64,000 nucleotides of DNA from Oscillospiraceae bacterium (GTDB lineage: Bacteria > Bacillota > Clostridia > Oscillospirales > Ruminococcaceae), in NCBI GenBank assembly GCA_015067175.1, contig SVMX01000005.1, positions 62,001-126,000 of the forward strand, written 5' to 3'. This document shows, in pieces, positions 18,124 to 26,323 of the stretch. The notes beneath the pieces are model-generated. The model made no database searches, was not told the origin of the DNA, and saw nothing but the letters and a program-made list of their open reading frames with translations. Both the position numbers and the translations under genes were made by a program. Position 1 is the first letter of the stretch. Every line of letters starts with the position of its first letter.

Positions 18124-19122
18124 ATGGAAGAACAAAAGAAGAATATGCTGAGCCTTATTCAGCCGACAAACACTCCGCATCTCGGTAACTACCTCGGCGC
18201 AATGCAGAACTGGGTAAGGCTGCAGAATGACTATAACTGCTTTTTCGGTATTGCGGATCTTCACTCCATTACCGTAAGACAGGACCCCGTTAAGCTGCGC
18301 GCTCAGATCAAAGAGAGCTATGCGCTGCTTATCGCGGCAGGTCTTGACCCCGAAAAAAGCACGCTGTTCGTGCAGGGTCACAACTGCCATCATGCCGAGC
18401 TTAGCTGGATACTCTCCTGCTACACACAGTTTGGCGAGCTTTCCAGAATGACGCAGTTCAAGGATAAGTCCGCCAAATATGCCGATAACATCAACGCAGG
18501 TCTTTTCACATACCCCGTGCTCATGGCGGCGGATATCCTGCTGTATCAGGCTGATCTCGTTCCTGTCGGCGCTGACCAGAAGCAGCACTTAGAGCTTGCA
18601 AGAAACATCGCACAGCGCTTCAACGGCGTTTACGGCGATACTTTCACAATGCCCGAGCCTTACATCACAAAGACCACAGCAAAGGTGATGTCGCTTCAGG
18701 AGCCAACAAAGAAGATGAGCAAATCCGATGAGAACCCCAACGCTTCCGTATGGGTACTTGACGATAAGGATACCATTATCCGCAAGTTCAAGCGCGCGGT
18801 TACAGACAGCGAAGCAGAGGTCTGCGCACGCGAGGGCAAGGACGGTATCATAAACCTTATGTCCATCTATTCCGCCGTTACAGGCAAGAGCTTTGAGGAT
18901 ATCGAAGCTGAGTTCAAGGGCAAGGGCTACGGCGATTTCAAGCTTGCCGTGGGCGAAGCTACAGCGGATATGCTTGCACCTATGCAGACTGAATTTAAGC
19001 GTATCTCGGCAGACAAGGCGTATCTTGAGAACTGCATGAAGCAGGGCGCCGAGAAGGCTTACAAGGCAACCAGGAAGACGCTCCAGAAGGTGCATAAAAA
19101 GGTTGGATTTGTTACACTTTAA
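18124..19122 (+). CDS. trpS: Tryptophanyl-tRNA synthetase
   Basis: 332 aa, normal for the bacterial enzyme. The HIGH-like signature is PTNTPHLGNYLGA (about 15-27), and the KMSKS loop is KKMSKSDEN (about 197-205). The GADQKQHLELARNIAQRFN segment binds tryptophan and ATP. The start is ATG 18124 after GAAAGGAAA. A GGCGG/CCGCC hairpin (18071-18099) lies in the gap before it; no T-box leader is seen here. Confidence 0.95.
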   Translation: MEEQKKNMLSLIQPTNTPHLGNYLGAMQNWVRLQNDYNCFFGIADLHSITVRQDPVKLRAQIKESYALLIAAGLDPEKSTLFVQGHNCHHAELSWILSCYTQFGELSRMTQFKDKSAKYADNINAGLFTYPVLMAADILLYQADLVPVGADQKQHLELARNIAQRFNGVYGDTFTMPEPYITKTTAKVMSLQEPTKKMSKSDENPNASVWVLDDKDTIIRKFKRAVTDSEAEVCAREGKDGIINLMSIYSAVTGKSFEDIEAEFKGKGYGDFKLAVGEATADMLAPMQTEFKRISADKAYLENCMKQGAEKAYKATRKTLQKVHKKVGFVTL

Positions 19123-19255
19123 TGCTTAATATACATTGTGTATATACCGCATTAAGATTATACTTTAAGTTTCGTTAAAATCACGAAATACGCCCCTAAA
19201 TCAACAGTGTAAGCTGTGATTATCTACAAAATTAACACTATTTTCGAATTATCTC

Positions 19256-19284
19256 TTGCATTTTGGGGCGTTTTCTGATAAAAT
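19256..19284 (+). promoter_or_regulatory. rpmB promoter
   Basis: TTGCAT, 17 bp, TAAAAT; start codon 44 bp downstream. Confidence 0.65.
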
Positions 19285-19327
19285 AATATACGTTACTGAA
19301 ATCACACTAGAGAGGTAGGTGCTTATA

Positions 19328-19516
19328 ATGGCAAAGTGCGAAATCTGCGGCAAGGGCGTAACATTCGGTATCAAGATGTCTCACTCCCACAGACGCAGCA
19401 ACAGAACATTCAAGCCCAACGTTAAGAAGGTTAAGGCTATCGTAAACGGTACTCCTTGCAGAGTAAATGCCTGCACACGCTGCCTTCGTTCCGGTCTTGT
19501 ACAGAGAGCTATCTAA
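19328..19516 (+). CDS. rpmB: 50S ribosomal protein L28 (zinc-binding form)
   Basis: 62 aa. Begins MAKCEICGKG and has a second CxxC pair in NACTRCLRSG, so this is the C+ form with a zinc ribbon. The HSHRRSNRTFKPN segment is the L28 signature. The ATG at 19328 is preceded by a GAGGTAGGT site; an in-frame upstream start at 19319 would sit on it. Confidence 0.95.
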   Translation: MAKCEICGKGVTFGIKMSHSHRRSNRTFKPNVKKVKAIVNGTPCRVNACTRCLRSGLVQRAI

Positions 19517-19585
19517 TAACTTTGTAAATAAAGTTATACTTTTTACAAAAATTATTACCCCTGTCCGCAATAGTGGACGGGGGCT
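19517..19585 (+). terminator. Two terminator hairpins after rpmB
   Basis: First TAACTTT/AAAGTTA (19517-19536) followed by a T-rich tract, then CCCCTGTCC/GGACGGGG (19558-19582, one bulge) followed by GCTTTCTGTTT. Confidence 0.75.
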
Positions 19586-19636
19586 TTCTGTTTATATTCC
19601 AGATTTTATACATTGAGTAATTTGTGGTGATAATAA

Positions 19637-19668
19637 ATCTCCCCGTATTCAAGCGAATACGGGGAGAT
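19637..19668 (-). terminator. Terminator of the pyrE operon
   Basis: A 14-bp perfect stem (ATCTCCCCGTATTC / GAATACGGGGAGAT) with a 4-nt loop, just past the last minus-strand gene; followed on that strand by TTATTATC. Confidence 0.8.
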
Positions 19669-19674
19669 AGTTAT

Positions 19675-20403
19675 TTAAGCATAAGTGCTGAACAATGCGC
19701 CGATAGTGTAGGCGTAGCTCTGGGTGCTTGCTGCGGTATAGCTGAATGCTCCGCTGCTGCCTGCAAGCCTGTTTATCTGCTCGGCTTTCTGAATCACCTT
19801 GGAAGCAAAACCGCCCTCGCCGAAAGTGGTCTTGAGGTCAGTCGCAGACACATTAGGCATCTTATCTGCGTCAAACGTAAGCTTGTTGTCAGAACCAAGA
19901 GTTATTCCTGCTCTTTGGAGAGAGCCTGAGTATACCTTTGCCGTGTTGACAAGGATAACGCCTTTTTGGAGAACGTTGGTGTCTTCAGCTTCGCCGAGCG
20001 ACTCAATAAAGGTGTTGTAGTCCTCTACAAAGCCCTCAATGACTTTCTGAGCCTCGTCCTTGTCGTACTCGCCGCCGTATTTCAGACCGTCTGCAAAGCG
20101 TTCTAAGCTCTCTGCGGAGCCTGATGTGTTGAATGCCGCCTGCTTTACCGATATCGCCTTTTCGGCGGAATCCTCTTCCTTGCTGCCGAAAATGGAGTTG
20201 TACAGCTTTTCATACTCCTGCTTGATATAATCATCGCCGTACTTGACGAGATTATCCAGCGTTTCGTCAACAGACTTGCTGTTGAATACCGAAGCATTAT
20301 ACTTGTTGTACCTGTTGCTGTACAGCGATGACGCCATCTGCTGCTTGGTGTTCACAACCGCCATTTTGTACTGAACAGAAGCCATATTACCTATAGTTGC
20401 CAT
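19675..20403 (-). CDS. Unknown protein resembling the C-terminal domain of flagellar cap protein FliD
   Basis: 242 aa, no signal peptide and no membrane segment. The second half has the feel of a FliD C-terminal domain: VEDYNTFIESLG, a central ILVNTAKVY segment, then SLQRAGITLGSDNKLTFDADKM and a LKTTFGEGGFASKVIQKAEQIN helix. The N-terminal half is helical and polar. No flagellar gene lies in the window, so the link may only reflect fold. A GGAGGCGATCTT ribosome site precedes the ATG. It is the last gene after pyrE and the ligase-like gene. Function unknown. Confidence 0.65.
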   Translation of the reverse strand: MATIGNMASVQYKMAVVNTKQQMASSLYSNRYNKYNASVFNSKSVDETLDNLVKYGDDYIKQEYEKLYNSIFGSKEEDSAEKAISVKQAAFNTSGSAESLERFADGLKYGGEYDKDEAQKVIEGFVEDYNTFIESLGEAEDTNVLQKGVILVNTAKVYSGSLQRAGITLGSDNKLTFDADKMPNVSATDLKTTFGEGGFASKVIQKAEQINRLAGSSGAFSYTAASTQSYAYTIGALFSTYA

Positions 20404-20457
20404 AAGATCGCCTCCTTGCCGTTAAATTATTATATGTGCCTTTTGGTTTTGATTTTA

Positions 20458-21159
20458 TCAGCTCACCTTGCGCACGATAGCGATAGGTGTCTGCTGTGAG
20501 CACTGGTCAAGGGGATTGTCGCTGAACACCTGAGAAGCAAATTCCGCAGGGTAGTCCTTACGGCATACGCCGAGCACTGTTGCAGCGATGTCGTTTGCGT
20601 CGATGATAACTACATCGTGACCGATGTGCTTTGTAAGCTCTGCTGCGACCTCGTCAGGCCTGTCGGGAGCCATTTTTGCGTAGCGGTTGTAGGGCGGAAG
20701 TGTATAATCACACGGACCGTCGATAGCACGCGCCTTCATGCCGCAGATGTTGTAGAACACGCCTCTTTTACCGAACAGCTTGCCGACCGCCGCACAGGCT
20801 GCCGCAAACAGCACCTTGGGTCTGCCAACCTCGCGTATGCAAAGCTCCATGGTTTCGGGCATTCCAAGACCGATACCGTAGTTTGTTTTTACAACAAAGC
20901 GGGAGAGGAATTTGGCAAGACGCGAAACCTTGATCTCATCGATCGGGAAAGCACGTCCCTGTGATATCGCGATTATCTTTTCAGAAATGATTATCGTATC
21001 TCCGTCCTCAAGATACTCTTTAACATACTTATCAAGCACGTCCGAGATAACGTCGTCCTTGGTGATAACGTGAGTTTTTACAGGATAACGTGCAAATCTG
21101 CCGAAGTCTGTATCTATCTCTAAGTTTTTGCCCTCGTTGGGCTGAAATGGCATTTCCAT
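20458..21159 (-). CDS. Coenzyme F420-0:L-glutamate ligase-like protein (CofE fold)
   Basis: 233 aa. The order of segments (VKTHVITKDDVISDVLDKYV, GDTIIISEKIIAISQGR, a central KTNYGIGLGMPETMELCIREVG, a late VVIIDANDIAATVLG) fits the gamma-glutamyl ligase domain of CofE-type proteins. Clostridia of this kind are not known to make F420, so the physiological substrate is probably different. It lies 32 bp after pyrE. The start is the first of two in-frame ATGs, eight bases after AAAGGA. Confidence 0.7.
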   Translation of the reverse strand: MEMPFQPNEGKNLEIDTDFGRFARYPVKTHVITKDDVISDVLDKYVKEYLEDGDTIIISEKIIAISQGRAFPIDEIKVSRLAKFLSRFVVKTNYGIGLGMPETMELCIREVGRPKVLFAAACAAVGKLFGKRGVFYNICGMKARAIDGPCDYTLPPYNRYAKMAPDRPDEVAAELTKHIGHDVVIIDANDIAATVLGVCRKDYPAEFASQVFSDNPLDQCSQQTPIAIVRKVS

Positions 21160-21191
21160 ACTTCTTTTCCTTTGAGTTTCTTTTTATTTTA

Positions 21192-21848
21192 TCAGCCTAC
21201 GCCGTAGGTCTTTCTGTATTCCTTCATCTTGTCAACATACTCTGCACCGGGAATAACGCCCTTTTCGAGTGCGTCGATGATGTCGTTGATGGTAACGATA
21301 GAATATACCTTGACGCCAAACTCCTCATACACTTCCTGTACAGCGGACTTATCGGAGGTAAGACCCTTTTCCATACGGTCAACGGTGATAACCATGCCCT
21401 GAAGATCGATATCGGCAGCGCCTGTCAGCTTGGGGAGTACCTCGCGCAGCGCCTTTCCGCTGGTCATAACGTCCTCGATGATAACTACCTTTTCGCCGTT
21501 TTCAAGGTTTTTGCCTACGAACATACCGCCCTCGCCGTGGTCTTTAACTTCCTTGCGGTCAAAGCAGTAGTTTACGTCCATACCGAACTTGTTGTACAGC
21601 GCTGTGCAGGCAGCAACGGAAAGCGGGATACCTTTGTATGCGGGGCCGAACAGTGTTTCGGGTGTAAGACCGTTGTCCTTGATGCACTCTGCATAGAACT
21701 CACCGAGCTTTGCAAGCTGAGCACCTGTCTTGTAGTTGCCGCAGTTGATGAAATAGGGAGCAAGTCTGCCGCTCTTGAGCGTAAACTCGCCGAACTTCAG
21801 CACGCCGCTGTCCACCATGAATTTTATAAAGCTTTCTTTGTATGTCAT
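21192..21848 (-). CDS. pyrE: Orotate phosphoribosyltransferase
   Basis: 218 aa. Forms orotidine monophosphate from orotate and PRPP in pyrimidine synthesis. The PRPP-binding motif VVIIEDVMTSGKALREV is at about 118-134, and the catalytic lysine loop FDRKEVKDHGEGG precedes it. Length is normal. No other pyr gene is beside it; the rest of the pathway must lie elsewhere. Confidence 0.94.
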   Translation of the reverse strand: MTYKESFIKFMVDSGVLKFGEFTLKSGRLAPYFINCGNYKTGAQLAKLGEFYAECIKDNGLTPETLFGPAYKGIPLSVAACTALYNKFGMDVNYCFDRKEVKDHGEGGMFVGKNLENGEKVVIIEDVMTSGKALREVLPKLTGAADIDLQGMVITVDRMEKGLTSDKSAVQEVYEEFGVKVYSIVTINDIIDALEKGVIPGAEYVDKMKEYRKTYGVG

Positions 21849-21906
21849 AGCTGCTCCTTCCTATGCGCTTTGCAGAGCATAGATATCTATATTATTTTTC
21901 AGTATT

Positions 21907-21935
21907 ATTATACCACAATACTCATTATTTTGCAA
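21907..21935 (-). promoter_or_regulatory. pyrE promoter
   Basis: On the minus strand TTGCAA, 17 bp, TATAAT, about 60 bp before the pyrE start. Confidence 0.75.
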
Positions 21936-22069
21936 TAGATTTTGCTTTGCAGCGGTAAAAAACAGCGTTTTTTCGTCCCCGAACTCATCAAAAAGACCGC
22001 TCTCTGTAAAAACTTTGATTTTTCACAAATTAATATGTGCATTTTTGCAGAAACTTCGGTTTAAAACTC

Positions 22070-22098
22070 TTGACATTTTCGTGATTATGTAGTAAAAT
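22070..22098 (+). promoter_or_regulatory. rny promoter
   Basis: TTGACA, 17 bp, TAAAAT. A second candidate closer to the gene is TTGACA at 22312 with a weak -10. Confidence 0.7.
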
Positions 22099-22104
22099 AG
22101 AAGA

Positions 22105-22401
22105 GGCTATTTATAAACGGTGAATTATGCCCGTTTTAAAACAGCTTGGCGTTTATATTAAATCATTTACATATCAACGTTACGGCGGCATTAATATATG
22201 ATAAACAGGAGAACAGCCGTTAATTTATATACTTATATTTTCATGACATTACGGCGCGGTTGGCGCTGTATGAGAGTATCCGCAAAGGCGGTATATAAGT
22301 GTATCTTATCTTGACAGCGCGGTGCAGACATCGCGATATTCTATTTTCCAACAAAATTATATATTTTATCCCGCCGATTTCTAAAAGGAGGGAAAAGAAC
22401 G
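22105..22401 (+). other. Long untranslated leader of rny
   Basis: About 290 nt between promoter and start without a credible gene. Small hairpins are visible (AAACGG...CCGTTT near 22118-22138; ACGGC...GCCGT across 22182-22222; CGCG...CGCG near 22318-22336). I do not recognise a known riboswitch. A 23-codon frame from 22243 has no ribosome site. Confidence 0.5.
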
Positions 22402-24003
22402 ATGGACGACGTATTGATGAACGTATTGATCGGCGTCGCAGCGTTCCTTGTAGGCGCGGTCGCGTGCGGCTTTATCTGCTTCAAGCTTGGTATAAAGCAC
22501 CGCATAAAGACTGCCGAGGCGCAGTTTGAGTCTGCCGAAAAGGAAGCTGCAAGGATCATCGCAGAAGCCAATGAAAAGGCTGCAACAAGCAAGAAAACTG
22601 CACTCGTTGAGGCAAAAGACGAGATCCACAAGCTCCGTACTTCCGCGGAGAAAGAGATCCAGCACCTCAAAAACGACACAGAGCGCGAGCTGAAGGAGCG
22701 CAGAAGCGAGCTTTCGCGTTCAGAGCGCAGACTTCAGCAGAAAGAGGAAAACCTCGACAAAAAGACCGACAAGATCGAAAAGCTTGAAGAACAGCTTCAG
22801 GCAAAGCACAAAAAGGCTGACGAAAAGATCGCCGAGGCAGATCAGCTCAAAGCAAGCCAGATGGATATCCTGGAGCGTATTTCGGGATTCACCACCGAGC
22901 AGGCTAAGGAGCATCTGCTGATGATGCTCGACAGCGAGCTTTCTCACGAGAAAGCAGTTAAAATTTCCGCTTATGAGCAGCGCATAAAGGACGAGTCCGA
23001 CGAAAAGGCTCGCCAGTATGTTTCTCTTGCGATCGCAAGACTTGCCGCAGACACCGTATCCGAAATGGCAGTTTCTGTTGTGGCAATTCCAAATGATGAG
23101 ATGAAAGGCCGTATTATCGGACGCGAGGGTCGCAATATCCGCGCTATCGAAACACTTACAGGCGTTGACCTTATCATTGACGACACACCCGAGGCTATCA
23201 CACTTTCCAGCTTCGACCATGTAAGACGCGAGATCGCAAGGATCGCACTTGAGCGTCTTATTCAGGACGGCAGAATCCACCCCGCACGCATCGAAGAAAC
23301 CGTTGACAAGGCTCGCCGCGAGGTTGAGCTTCGCATCAAGCAGGAGGGCGAGCGTGCCGTTATGGAGACCAACGTAAACGGTCTTAACCATGAGCTTGTT
23401 CGTCTTATCGGACGACTGAAGTACAGAACATCTTACAGACAGAACGTGCTTAACCACTCTATCGAGGTAGCACATCTTGCAGGCATTATGGCAAGCGAAC
23501 TTGGTGTTGACCCTGCTCTCGCAAGAAGAGCTGGTCTGCTGCACGATATCGGTAAGGCACTTGACCACGAGATCGAAGGCTCGCACGTTCAGATCGGCGT
23601 AGATGTATGTAAGAAGTACAAGGAAAGCCCAGAGGTTATCCACGCTATCGAAGCGCACCACGGCGACGTTGAGTGCCGCACGGTCATCGCAGCGCTCGTA
23701 CAGGCTGCGGACGCTATCAGCGCAGCAAGACCCGCTGCAAGAAGCGAAAACTACGAAAACTACATCAAGCGTCTTGAAAAGCTTGAGGAGATATGCAACA
23801 GCTACAACGGCGTTGACAAGTCCTTTGCTATTCAGGCGGGCCGTGAGGTTCGCATCATGCTGAAGCCTGAGTCCATCAGCGACGACGGCATGAAGGTACT
23901 TGCACGCGATATTGCTAAGAGAATTGAGAGCGAGATGGAATATCCCGGACAGATCAAGGTAAATCTGATCCGCGAGAGCCGCGCTGTTGATTACGCAAAA
24001 TAA
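22402..24003 (+). CDS. rny: Ribonuclease Y
   Basis: 533 aa. Membrane-anchored endoribonuclease that starts mRNA decay in many Firmicutes. One N-terminal membrane helix (about 5-26), a long coiled coil (about 35-190), a KH RNA-binding domain with [20 protein letters not shown] (about 234-253), and an HD domain with [10 protein letters not shown] and [12 protein letters not shown] (HD pair near 380). Full length and intact. A strong AAAGGAGGG ribosome site precedes it. Confidence 0.96.
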   Translation: MDDVLMNVLIGVAAFLVGAVACGFICFKLGIKHRIKTAEAQFESAEKEAARIIAEANEKAATSKKTALVEAKDEIHKLRTSAEKEIQHLKNDTERELKERRSELSRSERRLQQKEENLDKKTDKIEKLEEQLQAKHKKADEKIAEADQLKASQMDILERISGFTTEQAKEHLLMMLDSELSHEKAVKISAYEQRIKDESDEKARQYVSLAIARLAADTVSEMAVSVVAIPNDEMKGRIIGREGRNIRAIETLTGVDLIIDDTPEAITLSSFDHVRREIARIALERLIQDGRIHPARIEETVDKARREVELRIKQEGERAVMETNVNGLNHELVRLIGRLKYRTSYRQNVLNHSIEVAHLAGIMASELGVDPALARRAGLLHDIGKALDHEIEGSHVQIGVDVCKKYKESPEVIHAIEAHHGDVECRTVIAALVQAADAISAARPAARSENYENYIKRLEKLEEICNSYNGVDKSFAIQAGREVRIMLKPESISDDGMKVLARDIAKRIESEMEYPGQIKVNLIRESRAVDYAK

Positions 24004-24006
24004 TAT

Positions 24007-24036
24007 TAAAACCGCCTCAAACGAGGCGGTTTTTGC
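24007..24036 (+). terminator. rny terminator
   Basis: Perfect AAAACCGCCTC/GAGGCGGTTTT stem, 4-nt loop and T run. Confidence 0.9.
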
Positions 24037-24057
24037 GTTGCGAAAACAATATAACAA

Positions 24058-24090
24058 AAGCCTGAGAATATAAATTTCTCAGGCTTTCTA
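24058..24090 (-). terminator. apgM terminator (recurrent AAGCCTGAGAA type)
   Basis: Perfect AAGCCTGAGAA/TTCTCAGGCTT stem with a 7-nt loop. On the minus strand it ends in TTTTGTTATATT. The same stem sequence recurs at 38905 and 45185. Confidence 0.85.
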
Positions 24091-24117
24091 TTACTTACTA
24101 TTAAGATGTGATATCGA

Positions 24118-25323
24118 TCACTTCTGCAAAAATACGTTGATAAGCTCATGTCCGACAGAGCGGAAGATTCCCGAAGCCTCAGCGTGAGCCTCATCGAACT
24201 TTTCTACGCCCTTTACTTCCTTGGTGCTGTCGTAAATGAGATAAGGAACAGGGTTTGAAGTGTGCGTTTTAAGCTCCAGCGGAGTGGGGTGGTCGGGACA
24301 GATAAGGATACGGATATCCTCGCCCTTGAACGCTTCAAGCATGGGACCGAGCACCTGTTCGTCGATTATCTCAATGGACTTGACTTTATTATCCACTTCA
24401 GCGCGGTGGCCGCACTCATCGGGAGCTTCCATGTGAACATAAACAAAATCTGCGCCGTCCTTAAGCGCCTTGATAGCCGCCTCAGCCTTGCCCTTGAAGT
24501 TTGTGTCGATGTAGCCTGTTGCGCCCTCAACCTCGATAACGTTCATTTCAGCGAACTTACCGATACCTTTGAGCAGGTCAACTGCGGATATCATCGCACC
24601 ACTTACGCCGTACTTTTCCTTGAATGGCGTAAGCTCTGCGCGCTTGCCCTCGCCCCACAGCCAAATGCTGTTTGCAGGGCGCTTGCCGCGTGCTTCTCTT
24701 GCCTTGTTTACGGGGTGGTCTTTAAGCAGGTCATAGCTGCGCTTCATAAGGTCGAGCAGCTTTTCCGCGTTGGGGGAGGTGCTGAGATACTCGGTCACAA
24801 CTCTGCCTGTGATGTCGTGGGGAGGGGTCATATTGCCGAGGTCAAGTGTTCCGTTGTTCCAGATAAGGCAGTGGCGATAGCTTACGCCGCTGTAGAATTT
24901 GAACTCCTCGTTGCCGAAATTCTCTTCTACATACTTGATAAGCTCCGCAGCCTCGGCGGTGGAGATATCGTCGGCGCAGTAATCTATCATCGTTTTCTTG
25001 GAGTAGTCAGCTTCGTCCGAAACAGTAACAAGATTGCAGCGCAGAGAAACATCTGTCGCTTTCATGTCTATACCTATAGAGCCTGCCTCCAGCGGAGAAC
25101 GTCCCGTATAATACACTGCGGGGTCATAGCCGAGCACGGAGAGATTAGCCACATCGCTGCCGGGCTTCAAGCCCTCGCCGACTGTTTTCACCATTCCAAC
25201 CTCGGATACCTTGGCGATCCTGTCCATGTTCGGCTTGTTTGCCTTTCCCATGGGAGTAGTGCTGCCCAGATCCTCACGGGGAGTATCTGCCATACCATCG
25301 CAGAGAAGAACTGCATATTTCAT
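24118..25323 (-). CDS. apgM: 2,3-bisphosphoglycerate-independent phosphoglycerate mutase, archaeal type
   Basis: 401 aa. Interconverts 3- and 2-phosphoglycerate in glycolysis. The protein opens MKYAVLLCDGMADTP, with the metal-binding aspartate, then KANKPNMDRIAKVSEVGMV with the TPNMDxLA-like motif, SDVANLSVLGYDP with the catalytic serine region, and near the end MEAPDECGHRAEVDNKVKSIE and ILICPDHPTPLELKTH with the metal histidines. This is the ApgM branch of the alkaline phosphatase superfamily, not GpmI (about 510 aa). A strong AGGAGG lies before the ATG. Confidence 0.93.
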   Translation of the reverse strand: MKYAVLLCDGMADTPREDLGSTTPMGKANKPNMDRIAKVSEVGMVKTVGEGLKPGSDVANLSVLGYDPAVYYTGRSPLEAGSIGIDMKATDVSLRCNLVTVSDEADYSKKTMIDYCADDISTAEAAELIKYVEENFGNEEFKFYSGVSYRHCLIWNNGTLDLGNMTPPHDITGRVVTEYLSTSPNAEKLLDLMKRSYDLLKDHPVNKAREARGKRPANSIWLWGEGKRAELTPFKEKYGVSGAMISAVDLLKGIGKFAEMNVIEVEGATGYIDTNFKGKAEAAIKALKDGADFVYVHMEAPDECGHRAEVDNKVKSIEIIDEQVLGPMLEAFKGEDIRILICPDHPTPLELKTHTSNPVPYLIYDSTKEVKGVEKFDEAHAEASGIFRSVGHELINVFLQK

Positions 25324-25419
25324 AGTTTGCCTCCTGAATTTATGTATTTATTGTCATTGTTTATTTTATCACAATCATATAAGTTTTGCAATATGATTTG
25401 AAATTTTTTCTGAGGTTCT

Positions 25420-26262
25420 TTATATCAGCCCGATATTTTTTGCCGCCATCTCCCACATATCCTCGTCAAATTCGGTCTTGTGGGGATAGATTTCGAGCAG
25501 TCTGTGCAGCTCGTCAAGACATTCTACCGAGTATTCATAGCCTGTTTTCAATATCTCACGCACGCCCTTTGCCCAGAAATTTGCTTTTTCGATCAGACCG
25601 CTTGTCTCAAACTCAACTAAGACCGCTTCGGTGTCGTATGGCAGAGAGATTATTTCAGCCTGCCAGCGGTCGGTGAACTCTAGCACCGCAAAGCGCGCGT
25701 CTGTTATGCGTTGATTTGGCATTCCGAGCGGGCCGCTGTTGACGATAAGCCTGCCGTCCTGCTCATAAACCAACGGAACGTGTGAGTGAGCGCACAGCAT
25801 AACAGGCGCGGTCATTTCCGATATCGTCTGCTTTAATCTGTCAAGCGGCGGCTCCTTTTGCAGAAATTCATAATACGATGGGCGGTGAACTGCGAATATC
25901 CTGTCGCAGCCGTTTATATCAATCTCAAGCGTATCGGGAAGCTGCGAAAGCCAGTCCAAAGCCTCAGAGTTAAGATTTTCATAGGTATACAGCAGATTTC
26001 CCGTTTTGCTTCCGTATATCCAGCCCTTGGGGTCTTTGCGGTAATTCAGCAAATAGTCCTCGCGGTTGCCTTTTATGAACCAAGTTTTATATCTCGGCGG
26101 AATATTTCGCAGGATATCCACTGTTTTCTGCGGATACGGGCAGTCTGTGACATAATCCCCCAGAAATATCATTCCGTCGATATTGTTTTCATATATCCAT
26201 TCAAGGCAGCGTGTGAGGGCGGTGTGGTTTGCGTGGATATCTCCAATCGCGGCTATGCGCAT
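25420..26262 (-). CDS. Metallophosphoesterase (YfcE/calcineurin-like)
   Basis: 280 aa. The metal ligands of the calcineurin fold appear in order: GDIHANH (about 7-13), LGDYVTDCP (about 34-42), KGNRED (about 64-69) and AHSHVPL (about 156-162), followed by VNSGPLG. No signal peptide or membrane helix. Such enzymes hydrolyse phosphodiesters or phosphomonoesters; NPLG-type family members include Ap4A hydrolases and small phosphatases. The substrate is unknown. Confidence 0.88.
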   Translation of the reverse strand: MRIAAIGDIHANHTALTRCLEWIYENNIDGMIFLGDYVTDCPYPQKTVDILRNIPPRYKTWFIKGNREDYLLNYRKDPKGWIYGSKTGNLLYTYENLNSEALDWLSQLPDTLEIDINGCDRIFAVHRPSYYEFLQKEPPLDRLKQTISEMTAPVMLCAHSHVPLVYEQDGRLIVNSGPLGMPNQRITDARFAVLEFTDRWQAEIISLPYDTEAVLVEFETSGLIEKANFWAKGVREILKTGYEYSVECLDELHRLLEIYPHKTEFDEDMWEMAAKNIGLI

Positions 26263-26282
26263 ACTATGTACCTTTCTAATAA

Positions 26283-26313
26283 GCTCCGCCTGACCAAGCG
26301 GCGCAGGCGGAGC
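26283..26313. terminator. GC-rich hairpin between two minus-strand genes
   Basis: A 10-bp perfect stem (GCTCCGCCTG / CAGGCGGAGC) and 11-nt loop. The T run is poor on the minus strand (TTATTAG) and better on the plus strand (ATTTGCTTTTTT). It likely ends the long leftward operon. Confidence 0.55.
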
Positions 26314-26323
26314 ATTTGCTTTT

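Noticed and set aside
22720-24057. 445-codon open frame on the minus strand across rny
   Set aside because: Antisense to RNase Y, no ribosome site or family pattern.
24262-25401. 379-codon open frame on the plus strand across apgM
   Set aside because: Antisense to an intact phosphoglycerate mutase; no family pattern.
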